Shown here in pieces: positions 23,994 through 35,790 of a stretch of DNA of 64,000 nt. The stretch is from Ursus arctos (taxonomy: Eukaryota > Chordata > Mammalia > Carnivora > Ursidae): contig NW_026622841.1 of NCBI RefSeq assembly GCF_023065955.2, positions 19,044,501 through 19,108,500 on the forward strand, read 5' to 3'. Each line of letters opens with the position of its first letter. Within the stretch, counting starts at the first letter, position 1. Under the pieces are notes generated by a model. It was not told where the DNA came from. It saw nothing but the letters and a program-made list of their open reading frames with translations, and did not search any database. The translations under genes and the position numbers were made by a program.

Positions 23994-25527
23994 GAGAGTA
24001 TGTGCTTTTTAAAGTGTCAGTTTACTTCCCACTTTTAAAAACTTTTAGATCTGTTTCCCACTTTTTTTTTTTTTGCCAGCCTATGAAAACCACGCTAGAT
24101 TTTTTTTCTGTCTGTCGTAAGTGTCCTTGTCTATCCATTTGATCATAATTGGAAAACGCCACCCCTATGGCGGATCTCCTTTCTACACAGTGGTTTATGT
24201 AATGTGCTGGAAAGAGGCAGCGAACGAGTAGCCATTCAGGGCAGCATCCACTCCAGAATGAATGATTTAACTTGGTTTTAGACATGGGATCGGTTCACAA
24301 GTAGGGTGCTCGATCTTGGCTTCATTTTGGCTCAGTTCCTTCAAAGCTAGTGTAGTCTGTCTTCATTTATTCTAGTCTCTGGCTTCTCCAGCCCCACCTC
24401 AGTCACAAGGCTACCACTAATAATTATATCCACTGAGCTGTTGCTAGAACATAAAGAAACACTTGAGGAATATTTCTTACCTATTTAGGTAGAACAGACA
24501 TTTTAGTCAAGCTTTACATTTATTGCCCTAGATTTCTGTGATCAGACCAGTGGATCCGTAAGGCTTCCTAGGAAACTGTTATGGGTTATCACTGGCACAA
24601 GGGTGGGGAGAGTGGGTACTGAGGGAATTTTCACTTCTTTCTTTATACACTTTGGTATTTTAATTTTTTCGATAAGCACATAATTAAAAGTTGGTTGTAA
24701 TGGTCTTACGGTAGCTCCCTATAGATTGCTGATTAGTTGCACAAGGGAAAGTGGTAATTGTACCAGTGATGAATTCCCACAATACCTTGACCAGATGATG
24801 AAATGAGCATAACAAACCAAGGGGGCACACCACGCTGCCATCGCATGGCTCTGTGTGTGATATCCCTGGAAAGCCGCAAGGCCACTTTTGTACTATTCCG
24901 TTCACCTGAATAGAATCACGAGAAAGCATCAGATAAACCCAGACTGAGAAACACTTATGATCTGATACTCAAGCGTACACTACAACTTTGATAATGTGGC
25001 CTGTACTCGTCGAGAATGCCAAAGTCACACAAAGAAAGACTGAGGAACCATTTCAGATTAAAATAGATGAAAGAGAGCTGATGGTTAAATGTGGTGACTA
25101 ATCCTGGATTTTATCTGTTGGTTGTTTGGTTTTTGTTCTTGGTTAAGTGCGTTTATTATGCTCGAGATCAGTTGTCATTCATGGAATGACTTGCAGGGTG
25201 AAAAGTGACAAACTGAAATATGGAATATGGATTAGATAAAAGTGTTATATCAATGGTCAGTTCCCTGGTTTTGATAACTGTTACTGCTTTTGTTCTTACG
25301 AAATGCACACGGGAAGTACGAAGGTGATAAAAGGACCTGAGTGATGTAACCTACTTGCCGATGGTTCAGCAAATGACAGAGTTTTAAGTGCATTGTAATG
25401 AAAACCATTTTGAAAAATAAAAAAGTAGAGAGGTATAGGAAAAATTTGAAAATATGTTTTGCTTTGACTTCAACCCTTGGCTTTTTTCTTGATTAGGGGG
25501 CCAGCTAGGACCAGGATATCTGGTTCT

Positions 25528-25557
25528 TGTTTGTTTGTTTGTTTGTTTGTTTGTTTG
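25528..25557 (+). repeat. (GTTT)n microsatellite
   Basis: Seven GTTT units in a row. Similar short tracts lie at about 63298-63316 (TTTTG) and 63724-63738 (GTTT). Confidence 0.95.
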
Positions 25558-27039
25558 AAGTTCCTGGAGGATTTTGGTGGTCAGCCACATTTGGGAATTA
25601 TAACCCTCCATTATATGTTATCCTTTCAGAAAGAGTTGCCAGAATCACTTTGAGAGTGATCAGGTGTCACTCCGTAAGGAGCAGAGACTCCCTCAAAATT
25701 GGAGTTAAAGGGTGAAAGTTGATTTTGTGTAGTTTGGGGATGTGAACATGGTGTAATGTTGAGTTCTCTGTGGGTTTCAGCCTGGTCAGAGCAGTCTTCA
25801 GTTGACCAGATGCCTTACTGTTCTTTAAATGCCACAAAAATTAAATGTCCTTCTTCAAATCCTGTTCTCTCACAATTCTGATTATCAAAGTTGTACTGTA
25901 TGCTTGGGTATTAGACTGTAAATTTAGGCAAAATGCATCCTGTTGAGCCCATTAAGTAAAATAAAGAGATTTTCCCCCTGATCCAAGCTATTACAATTTC
26001 ACATTTGCAAAGTATTTCAAATTCATTTTTAATGGACTGCTTCCCTTCAAATACATGTGGAGATAGATTTATAAAACTGTAAACAGTTTATGCATTTTTA
26101 CAGATTTCCATTGTATGTGTTTGATACTGATTTACCTCTTTTTAATTGCAACAGAGATAAAGAATTAGTAGTTTAAAACAGTAGGAACTACATGTTCTGC
26201 TGTGATCAAGGAATTAGATAATCTGGCTTGTTTGCTTAAGGGGTCTGTATCTTGAGACATTTATAGGGCAGTATTAAAGCTCTGAGCCTTCTTATTATGC
26301 CAATACCCAGAAGATTGCTTTAATGAGAAGTAAAGGGCCTTTTTCCAATTACAAGGGAATAACTGTATTAAGTTCCTGTGTTATGTCAACCTGCTTTGAT
26401 TTGATTACTGCGAAAGAAATGGATTTATCTGTCAGTGTTACTTAATTAAGCCTTCTCATTGATGTTTTGCAGAGTAATATAGTGTGGTTTGCACATTTGA
26501 GCCTAAATACAAAGAAAATTGGCCTAAAACTAAGGCATGACCCCTGAAGATAACATGGAAGATTGATTGCTTGTCATAGCCAGGTCAGAGGCTGCAGTGT
26601 TAAATACAGGTAGAAGACTGGGATGTTGAAAGGATAAAATGAAAATCAGTTTATGGAAGTGATTATTGTAAGCAAGAGGGACTGTGCTAGAAAACTGGAT
26701 TTTAGGGAAGATTTTTGAGTATTTAAGGCTATTTGGCTTCACCAGTATCAGCGAAGCATCTGTAAATAGGAGGTGGGATGAGATGAGACTGGGAGAAACA
26801 GGGGAAGTAGACTTGGTTGCAGTATGAAAGGAAATAGAAGAAGGAAAAAGCACAAGGAACGGATGCCATTTGGGAGAAGTGGACCATTGTGATGATGCAG
26901 AGCGATTACAGCCTACAAATATTTCAATTAAGCCAGCAGCTTTTCCCAGAGCCTTACGAATGGCACCCTAGGGAGAAAAGAGGTATTGGGGGAAAAAACA
27001 GAAGAAAGGATAAAACTCTTGTATGTTTTATCTTGGCTT

Positions 27040-27052
27040 CCCCCCCCCCCCC
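27040..27052 (+). repeat. C13 homopolymer
   Basis: Thirteen consecutive C residues, a G13 run on the minus strand. Confidence 0.95.
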
Positions 27053-27660
27053 GCATTGAAATACATTCAATAAATCATTTATCAAGTAGGCATTTAAAAA
27101 AATCAATTTGCGTATCTTAAGTCATTATAGTATTACGGACTTTGCCACATAATAATTACATGTATCATTTGAAAAATGCATGCATAATTACATGTACGTA
27201 AGAGTTACATAGTCTATTAGGAAATGAAGCACATTTTAACACTTATGTTTTTGTTGTTTAATGTCTTCTAAAGTGTCTTTTATTTCCCACACTTTGTGAT
27301 GTGTATTTATAAATACATCTTTAAAGGTACCAAGCACCTAGTTAAAAACTTTCCCAAATATGTTCACTTTTCATTTAGATACTTTGAGGCTGCTCTCTGT
27401 GCTATTGGAGTTAGATGGTATGTTGGTTTTATTTTTGAAGTCTTCAGATATGGCAGCTTATTTCTGATAGTTATTCTGAACTGATTTGAAATAAGTTGAG
27501 AACATTATTTTATTAAGATTGATTTTTATTAAGTGCTTTCAGGATTGGTTATATTTCAAAAAGTCAAAGGAGGCAAATACAATTCATATTGTGTTCTTGC
27601 CTCAAGTTATTCATGGCTCTCTGCTTTCTGGGCTCTTGCTTAGAATGATGAGTTCTTGGG

Positions 27661-27868
27661 GGCGCCTGGGTGGCATAGTTCATTAAGTGTCCGACTCTTG
27701 GTTTCAGCTTAAGTCATGATCTCAGGGTCATGAGATCAAGCCCTGTGTAGAACTCTGCGTGGAGTCTGCTTATGACTCTCTCTCCTCCTCCTGCCATTCC
27801 CCCATGTGCGCTCACTTTCTCTCTCTCTCTCTCCCTAAAAACAAATAAATCTAAAAAAAAAAAAAAAA
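27661..27868 (+). mobile_element. Can-SINE, sense
   Basis: Head GGCGCCTGGGTGGCATAGTT, A/B-box region with CCGACTCTTGGTTTCAGC, CTCTCTCTCT tract, ATAAATCT and a terminal A run. A 19-bp direct repeat with one mismatch (AGAATGATGAG[T/A]TCTTGGG) flanks it at 27642-27660 and 27869-27887. It lies in the same orientation as TCF4. Confidence 0.95.
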
Positions 27869-29441
27869 AGAATGATGAGATCTTGGGAGGATTAACTTCT
27901 CTTTAAGAGGAAGTGTTTGGTTAGTTTCAAACATTTGAAATGGAAGGTTGCTAAATAAGAGTGTTTCATGTTAAGAGTATTCAAGTTAGAATATTATCCA
28001 GAGTTGATGATCTTTGATACTTCCAAATGATGTGGATTGATCTAAAGATTTCAGGGTTACTTTTTCCTCAATTTCGTACTATAACCGTTTACTTAGCTTG
28101 AGTTCTCAAGAAGGTTTCTGAGTTTCAGAATGACAAACACCAGCACATTTATAATGTAATAGTAATGCATTTTATTTTGTTACTTTCATATGATCTGACT
28201 TTCATGTTATATGAAAATGTGTTTCCCGTTTCATAGCACCGCAAAATGGCATTAACTCCATATTTTTAATATCTGAGATTATTTAGTTTTTCATTTTTGA
28301 AAAAGTTTGAACTTGAGGAAAATAATATTCTCTAAAGAATGTTCTACAGGACAAATTAAGTTGGAAGTTAGTAAAGTCTAAAATATTGGAATAATTCCTC
28401 TCTGAACAAATTTTCCTACTCTACTTTCCACCCAGTATTTCCATGTTTTACCTTTCTTTGTGCATTTCACCTTCTTACACAAATATATATTTATATAGTG
28501 AACTATAAAATCATCTTGTACTTGACTTTTTGAGTTTCAGATTTATTTGGTAAGGAAACTCATTAGTGCTCAGAGAGCCAGCACTGATGGCAATGATCTG
28601 AAAATGGAATGCCCCGGTCTCTGTTCCTTATATCTGAAGTATCTTCAAATTTGTGTGAGACACGTCACCATAACCCTCATCTTTTGCTCAGTCAGATTTG
28701 GAAAGTGCTGGAAGTTTCTTGTTAGTGCTTTGATCACTCATTATGAAGCATATCTTGTTTCTTACGGATGAAGAAAGAAGTGATCGTGGTTGTATGGACA
28801 TTGTCCACCAATATTTGAAGCTTTTCAACTCTTTCTTCATCTGTACTCGTACTCAAATTTGACTTCAAATTACTCTACTTAGAGCTCTTATTATACTGGG
28901 TGCTAATGAAAATGTGCACATCCTTAACACGCTCTTTGCTGATGAAATATTTTGAACTCTAAATTCATCTGGCACTGACGGAGAGCATATGCCATCTCAG
29001 TTTGTGTGGAGGGCTCAGCCAAGGGTTCTTCCTGGACTAGGAAATTAGTAGGAGCCACAGATGTACCCAGTCTGTGAGTCTCCATGATGGTGTGGAGGAT
29101 ATTTAATGGTATCTGATGTTGCAGAGTGAAGGATTTGAGACAGTGTAGACCTCAACATGTTTCGGGGTGATTCTCTTTCCAGGAAGAACTTAGCCTCGAT
29201 CTCCCAATGCATTCTGAGTGTGTAGAAGCTTTTGTCAGGAAATCAATCTATTTCTACAGGAGTAGGAATTTATAGCCTTTTAAAGCAGATCAAATAAAAC
29301 ACTTTCATTATTTTTTGACTTCATGAAACTCTAGGGCCTTGGGTGCTTGGCATGATCTGGGCTCTAAGTATGGAAAAGACCAGTACACAACTCTAATTAT
29401 CCCAAATCAAGAGAGTTAGGTAACTCACACTTGTTTATTTC

Positions 29442-29514
29442 TTCTTTTTTTAAAATTTTTTTTTGTAAATTTTATTTATTTACTTATTTTATTTAAATTC
29501 AATTTAGTTAACAC
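29442..29514 (-). mobile_element. L1 3'-end stub, antisense (73 bp)
   Basis: T-rich sequence followed by TATTTAAATTCAATTTAGTTA, which is the reverse complement of the 3' end of carnivoran L1 elements as I recall them. A 10-bp duplication TGTTTATTTC lies at 29432-29441 and 29515-29524. This is an extremely 5'-truncated insertion. Confidence 0.75.
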
Positions 29515-29944
29515 TGTTTATTTCCAATCAGGGCTAAACTTATGTAACATTTAGTCTGTGCTCTTAGCTTGGGCCTCAGGTCAGCATGCATAACTTTTGA
29601 GAGCATTTCATTTGTATAGAACACAAACGTATGTTGCAATGGTGAGAGGTAAAGGGGATATTCTGAAGGTAAATCAAGTCACTAAACAAATCTAATATGT
29701 ACTGAATTCTCTCTGTGATTTTGCCCTAGAGGTTCATGGAAAAGGTGGAATTTGTTTACTCTAAACTTATTGGCTGTTTCTAAAATACAGGAGAATATTT
29801 GAAAGTCTCTGACCTGTTTAGCAGAACTAGGAGTCATAAAAATGTGAGACTCAGATTTCTTTGAATAAATCACGATTTTATAGATTTACGTGGTTTGTTT
29901 ATCTTAGATTTTGAAGGGTACTAATAAGTTATGCTCTGATGGGC

Positions 29945-30075
29945 AGGTGTTGGTTACTGAGACTATGCTATGGACCAGGTACTTCCCTAAGTGTTTAACA
30001 AATATAAACTAACTTATTTACTTTAACAATAACTCCTTGAGGTTGGAAATCCTATTATCCCTGTTATCTTCTATT
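29945..30075 (-). repeat. MIR SINE fragment, antisense
   Basis: TATGGACCAGGTACTTCCC, TAAGTGTTTAACAAATATAA and ATAACTCCTTGAGGTTGG with CTATTATCCCTGTTATC follow MIR order. Confidence 0.7.
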
Positions 30076-30246
30076 AGATACCTACTTTGGATGGGTCCTG
30101 GGTTTTCGCTTCTGTTTTCCTTGACCTAAGAGGCCATTAAATTTTCTAGGTTGGCAGATGTCCTTAGGGCAAAAATGTCTTCTCTTCTTTCAATTTGATT
30201 TTGGCTCGATAATTCCTTATTATCTCTTCAGCTTATTAGTATTTTA

Positions 30247-30385
30247 TTTTATTATTTTATTTTTTAATACTATTTTTTATTATATTATGTTAGTCACCAT
30301 ACAGTACATCTCTAGTTTTTGATGTAAAGTTCCATGAGTCATTACTTGCGTATAACACACAGTGCACCATGCAATACGTGCCCTC
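30247..30385 (-). mobile_element. L1 3'-end stub, antisense (139 bp)
   Basis: T/A-rich tail on the left, then GTTAGTCACCATACAGTAC and TAACACACAGTGCACCATGC, the reverse complement of a common carnivoran L1 3' end. A perfect 15-bp target-site duplication CTTATTAGTATTTTA flanks it at 30232-30246 and 30386-30400. The element is 5'-truncated and splits an older MIR-like region. Confidence 0.9.
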
Positions 30386-30454
30386 CTTATTAGTATTTTA
30401 AAGAATATTTTAAAAAATTTACTCATCATTTTTAGTTTTTTTGTGGGAGAGTTG

Positions 30455-30640
30455 TCCAAATATAGTAGCCTTCCCAATTTCCAAGGGTGCAACTCAAACC
30501 CACTTATTTTATAGTTGACAAAAGTGAGTTCAGCGAGGGCAGTGACTGGCTCAGACCATAGAGCTGGGTAATGCAGAGTGCTGGTGAAATCCAAGTCTCC
30601 ATCCCAACTCCCAGGGCTTTGTTTTCTGACATTTGTCCAG
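30455..30640 (-). repeat. MIR-like fragment, antisense
   Basis: TTTTATAGTTGACAAAAGTG, GGGCAGTGACTGGCTCAGAC and ATAGAGCTGGGTAATGCAG fit the tRNA-proximal half of MIR in reverse. It may be the continuation of the fragment at 29.95 kb, split by the L1 stub. Confidence 0.6.
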
Positions 30641-31509
30641 TCTATCTGATAGATTCGATCTCGCACATAAACAAAGTGGAGATTTGAGTAATCAAATCAT
30701 AAGTTTAATGAATGTGGGTGGGGAATCATAGAAATTAAAAATTACTACTGTGTGTCTTTTCTCAAAATAGAGTGTTTGGTCCTAGTTCTGCCCAAATTTT
30801 GCTTTTGTGTTTTGGTGTGGAAATGTAGAGAGACTTACGCAGAACTACCCTAATAGAATGAAATTTGGTGGATTGTCAGGTTGCCTCCTAAACCAGCCGT
30901 CAATCCCATAGAAGTTACTAAGTCTGTCCTCATTTAGGTAGGGTAAAATAAATTAGAAAAGGCTGGAACAATGGAACCCGTTGCTTTTTTCCTTTCCCTT
31001 CTGCTGCCCGGATTATTGTGTTTCTGTTATTTATTCCCATCTTGGATGGAGAGTGACAGTAGAACAAGAGAGAGGCAGGAGCTAAATGTTCAGACGGCCT
31101 CTATCCCAGGCAGTTTCTCATTTGTTATTAGGTTGCTTTAATGGATTTCCGGAGCTATTTGTGCGCTTTTATCCCATACTCATTGTGAATCTTGTTTCAC
31201 TCTTTGTTTTGCCCACTCAGTACCTTGTAGAATTTTGACCCCTTTCTAGCAAATATCCAGTCCATCACAGTGTACATTTTGATAAGCTCATCATACCTCT
31301 GCTCTACTGTCCCCCTATTTTTATTTTCCAGTCTCTTGATTTCTTCAAATATTTACTTTTATATATTCGTGTTGTATATAATTCTATGACCTTTTGTGGA
31401 CCCAAGAACGGGCATAAACTCCCAAATACTTTCACTCTGCCTGGGAAGACATTTGAGAAGTAACATTCATGATGGTTATGGAAAGAAATGAAGTTCTTTC
31501 TAGGGAAGC

Positions 31510-31705
31510 ATTGACAGTGTTGGAGAAGAGCACTCCCTGGCTTTGGCGTTGTCAGCACCTGTGTTTGCTGGTTGCTTGAGAGAGTTTCCTGTTCCACTGA
31601 AGCCTCAGTGTTCTCATATATGAAATGGGGGTACTGTTAGTGCATTGAAGTACCTATGCTTAGTACAGTGTCAGACACCTATGTAAGCTCACTAAACATT
31701 AGCTG
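31510..31705 (+). repeat. MIR SINE, sense
   Basis: GAAGCCTCAGTGTTCTCATA, TATGAAATGGGGGTACTG, TTAGTACAGTGTCAGACACC and CTCACTAAACATTAGCTGC follow MIR order. Confidence 0.75.
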
Positions 31706-32017
31706 CTATTAGTTTTTGAGAGATGGAACAGTTCGGGCAGAAGGAATAGCAGGTACAAAACCACAGAGGTATAGAAGTATGTGCAGCGCCTGCGTACACC
31801 AGCAGGGAACGAGGAGTGGCCAAGGGTAGTCCGCGTGCAGGTTTACTAAAAGTGAGTCTGGGCAAGATGCAGATGCATCTGGAAACAGATGTGATGGGAA
31901 TGTGTATTGAGTGCTGCTGAAACTGGCAACCTTGGCGGGAATTTGAAGATCTGGAGTGAGAGAGGCACGTGTTGGAGGTCTGGGGCATGCATCTGTCTTG
32001 TGTTCCTGATAAGGCAG

Positions 32018-32165
32018 GCTGGTGGTTCTCAAACTACTGTGCACATGCAGATGACTTGGGGACCTAATTTAAAGCACAGTTTTCCTGAGCGATCCAGACC
32101 CCGTTGGTCCGCAGTGGACCCCAAGATGCTGATTTTGAAGTGAATATACAGGTGATCCACATGTA
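32018..32165 (+). mobile_element. MER5-type hAT DNA transposon remnant
   Basis: TGGTGGTTCTCAAACTACTG is a clear MER5 terminus; ACTTGGGGACCTAATTTAAA, CCCAAGATGCTGATTTTGAA and ACAGGTGATCCACATG follow consensus order. Confidence 0.75.
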
Positions 32166-32980
32166 TATTCAGATGCCTTCTGAGATGTACTGAATGAATA
32201 GTTGAGGAAATGCTCACTAACTAACTGGCAGGCCTGATGAAGCTCAGTGGGAGGGAAGATGGAAACAAATGACTTAAAAGCAACATGTTTACATTCATCA
32301 TGAGTTACAAATCTCAGTGCTTTCCCTCTGTGGCCTCTTGCTCTTGGATAAATGAGTACCCAGCTATACAGATATTTTTTCAAAGAAAAAAGTATAATCC
32401 GAAATCATACAATTGTCCTATTAGGTTTGGGAGAGCTAGAGACTGGTCCTTATCTGTTAGATCTAGCAGGAGTCCAGGGGATGGAAAAGCCTGTTAAAAA
32501 GAGATCAGTAAAAGGGAAGAAGCAGAAAGGATGGTGGATCAGCGTGAGGTCAGGAAATGAGAAAGATGGAAATGAGAAAGGATGGGAAAAGAGCAGTCAG
32601 ATCTGATTGGTTGGGAATCTATTTGTGAAGGAACCCAGCCAGTATTTAACCTGTTTTGAAAAAGCTAGACTTCCAGCATTTTTAATTAGTGGATTGCTCG
32701 CTTTTGAAATTGCCCAGTTGGGAATACTCAAGTTTTGATGTGTTTTATCTGCCCGCTAATTAGCAGGCTGCTTGGTTGACCATCATTTTCCCTTTATTCT
32801 GTGGACAGAAGATGTTTATGAAGGTCTCCTGAAACACTCCAGCTCAAGTCTGGGTTAAAAGGCATAAGTCACTGTGTATTTAGTAAGAGTTCATACTAAA
32901 CTATAAATTAAATTCTAGTACATCTTTTCTCCAACTCGCTTCTTCCTTTTTGCTCTTTAATGTGATTTTTCCCTCAACAC

Positions 32981-33213
32981 TGGGCTTCTCCGTCTAGACA
33001 CAATTGATACTTGGGGACAGAGCATTTTTTGGTTGTTGTGGGAGGGCATTCTAACATCTGTAGGATGTTTAGCAGCACCCCCTGGCCTCTAGATGCCAGT
33101 GGCACTGTCCTCCTCACCCCTCCCCCCACCCCAAACGGTGACAACCAAAAATGTCTCCAGACATTGATTGCCAAATGCTTTCTGGGATCCACAATCACCC
33201 CCCATGTGAGAAC
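32981..33213 (-). mobile_element. MER20 hAT DNA transposon, antisense
   Basis: GTAGGATGTTTAGCAGCACC, CTGGCCTCTAGATGCCAGTG and GTGACAACCAAAAATGTCTC are hallmark MER20 segments in reverse complement, and both ends are close to complete. Short open frames on both strands across it are by-products. Confidence 0.88.
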
Positions 33214-35054
33214 AATTCCTTTTTCCTCCTTGTCTCTGCCTGCTTTTTGTGTTTAAAATTTTCCTTAAAGATTGAAAAGATAAAATGGGTCCAAACAATA
33301 TGAAATCTTGTGGAATATAGATTCAGCTCTGTTCCCTTTATCACTTTTTGGCCAAATGTAAGAGGAACAATCTCTCGAATTAATCCAGGCTGTCTGTTTC
33401 AGGTAAAAAGGAAGTCAAGACATGCCAGATTTCTGAAAATCCAGTGGTTGAGAGATTTTTGTCATTTATACTTATTGTTGCCGAAAATATTTGATTTTTG
33501 GTTAAGGATAAAGAGAACCACAGAGGCTTGCAAAACTCCCAAATCCAGAGGGTTCTAAGTCACTTCTCTGAGTATTTCAGTTCAGCATACCCATAGGCCA
33601 GGAGATGAGGTTGTTAAACAGCAGATTTGGGGAAAGCGTTGCACCTTCCCTCCAGACTGATGCACCAGACCAAGCTTTCCTGATATCCCTTAAAGCTCGC
33701 AGTCACTGATTTTAGCTGTCCGTGGGGGACTTTATCTTCTGAAGCACCCACAAAAGGAACAGAAATATCTGTTTAAAAAAAAAGAGAAAGAATTAAAGTT
33801 TTGTGGTAAAAGTTGTTTTTTGTTGCTGCTATCCCATCTCTTAAGGTATTCGAAAACGCTGTGTGCTCCACTGTACCCAACAACAAATCAATTAATTATG
33901 CTATGATTATTTCTTCTGATAATAAAATAGCAGTAATAAAAGGAACGGCAGTAGTGCATTAGGAGAATAAACAGTATCACTGAAATGTTAGGAAACACAA
34001 TAAATGGGATTATGTCTCCTGAACCGAAGTTTCACACCTCCTCCTCCAGTTCTCTCCTCAGAGGAGGTCTGTGGTGGCCGTCTGTTATCAACCATGATCA
34101 AAATAATACAACGGTGAAACTTTTTATACTTATAAAGGACCTTTCATCAACAATCTCAAAGCCATTTCTAAGTATAGAGTGACTGATCTTTAGAACACTT
34201 TTATGTTTTATGCAATTGAGATGATAACTTCGCTGTAATACTCTCCAGCCTGAGCATTTTGCCACTTGAAGCCCTGATGGCGTGGTCAGCGTTAGAACTT
34301 TGCTGGTCCAGAGTTTAGAAGAATTTCCACTTTCTGGTGGTTCATAAAGGTCTCTTTGCTATCACTTATCAAGATAAAACATTGCTTTAACAACTTTAAT
34401 TTTCACATCTCAATGCCCAGATTAAGGACTGTAGCCAAGTGGTCAAATCTATTAAAATAATTAAAACACTGAGACAGTGTTGTTTTTACTTAAAACATTA
34501 AAAAAAAACAACATTCTTATATCCTTGTAATGTGCTGTTGGAAATAGACTACTGAATCCTCTTTTTGTCTTGTGCATTGTGTTTCGTGTCTGTCGTCTGG
34601 TGTAATAAGCCTTGCTAGAGAACAAGAAGTATCCAAGAGCGTTACGGCACAGATGCTGCTAATGTTGGCGTGAATATTTGTCTTAAGTTACCTTTTTAAA
34701 TATACATTTAAGGTTGTATTAGTGTCGTTTTAAACTTATTTTGTACAAAAGATCTTAATAAAACTTTAAGTGCAGTTTCATGTCTATAAAAGTTGAGGCT
34801 ATGAAACACTGAAGCATGGAAGTAATTTTTATGTTCATACCTCTGGTTCCTGAGGGTCCAGTTCATTTCTGCTGTGAATTTAAATGAGTTAATTTAAGTA
34901 GATGGGTCAGAAGCCACTATCATCGTGGTAGCCCCGTGCCTGATTCTTAATTAAAGGCAACAGGAGATTAATTTGAAACATTAATTTAAAAGTGCATATA
35001 CAAAAAGGAAGAATTATTGCAAGAAAGCCTAAAGAACTTTTCTCTTGTCCCTAG
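33214..35054. other. TCF4: Repeat-free 1.8 kb directly upstream of TCF4 exon 4
   Basis: No interspersed repeat recognised. The end provides the exon 4 polypyrimidine tract and acceptor. Confidence 0.65.
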
Positions 35055-35116
35055 ATGTAGAAGACAGAAGTAGCTCAGGGTCCTGGGGGAATGGAGGACA
35101 TCCAAGCCCGTCCAGG
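35055..35116 (+). CDS. TCF4: TCF4 coding exon 4 (62 nt), transactivation region
   Basis: This exon encodes V-E-D-R-S-S-S-G-S-W-G-N-G-G-H-P-S-P-S-R, identical as far as I can recall to residues 50-69 of the long human TCF4-B isoform. TCF4 is a class I bHLH protein that dimerises with tissue-specific bHLH partners and binds E-boxes; this segment lies in the N-terminal region around activation domain 1, far from the C-terminal bHLH. The first two bases (AT) complete an Asn codon begun in the preceding exon, so the entry phase is 1. The last codon AGG is complete, so the exit phase is 0. The acceptor is preceded by TCTCTTGTCCCTAG and the donor is AGG|GTAAGT, a near-consensus site. The purine-rich start (GAAGACAGAAG) resembles an exonic splicing enhancer (inference). 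Skipping this exon alone would shift the frame. Confidence 0.97.
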
Positions 35117-35639
35117 GTAAGTATATCTAATCTCTTTTCCCACAACCAGACATCCCGCATATGTAAATTGACAAACTGAAGGTGAGTGTCTCTCTCTCAC
35201 ACACACAAATGCACAGACATATATACGCATACTAAGTTTAATGAGGATCAGCTTGAGTTCACAATTTTTTTTTCCATTCTCTTATTGAATGTTGTTACTG
35301 AATTTGACACCTGTTCCACTTCTGCTAACCAGAAGAAAAATCCTTCATTAAATATTTGGCCTTACTTTGCCAGTTATTGATCCAGTATTACAGAAAGTTA
35401 TTTGTTGTAGACGGCACAACTTTGAAAAACAATCCTAGTATCCCTGTAATGTACTGGTGTAGACTACAGAATAGCTCTGAAGATGGGGCATGATGTTCTA
35501 TCTGATCCGTATAATCCACATAATGAATCAGAGTTGATTTCATTTCACAAACATGGTAGTAACTCCTTTGGTCACCAGTTGGGTTCATTCATTTATTTGG
35601 TTTCAGATTTTTGCTACTCTTTTTCATGGTTTTCCTTCA

Positions 35640-35790
35640 TGCTTTAGTTGTTAGTTTGGGTGTAATGGGAAGACCATGGAATGGGGTGGGAGTGGGGTGG
35701 TGAGGCAATGTGTATTTTTGTGTGTGTATGACCTTGGGCACGTTATTTCACTTCTTTGGTCCTGATTTTTCTAATTTGTAAAATGAAGAA
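35640..35790 (+). repeat. MIR-like fragment, sense, in TCF4 intron 4
   Basis: GACCTTGGGCACGTTATTTC and TTCTAATTTGTAAAATGAAG match the MIR core. A G-rich segment (GGGGTGGGAGTGGGGTGG) lies upstream at about 35680-35701. Confidence 0.65.

Larger units (their letters stand above)
24010..27660. other. Intronic unique sequence with two simple repeats
   Basis: It contains only the GTTT and C13 tracts. A purine-rich segment at 26530-26860 with a 107-codon minus-strand frame could be a decayed repeat but was not assignable. Confidence 0.6.
1..35054 (+). other. TCF4: TCF4 intron 3, 3' part (partial)
   Basis: This stretch precedes the first recognised TCF4 exon and contains no exon I can support. It ends in a pyrimidine-rich tract and a CTAG acceptor at 35041-35054, immediately before the phase-1 exon. 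The numbering as intron 3 rests on known human gene structure, where the exon beginning at residue Val50 follows a very long intron. In human, several alternative 5' exons and promoters lie within this intron; none could be identified here by sequence alone. The content is old and young transposable elements (listed separately), microsatellites and unique sequence. The intron continues upstream of base 1. Confidence 0.85.

Noticed and set aside
1..35054. Search for the CTG18.1-type CTG/CAG repeat of human TCF4 intron 3
   Set aside because: No run of CTG or CAG triplets was seen; in human it lies near exon 3, likely upstream of this window.
35186..35222. CACACACAAATG-type patch after exon 4 as a splicing-regulatory CA repeat
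   Set aside because: Only a few CA units are present about 80 bp past the donor; too short to claim hnRNP L regulation.
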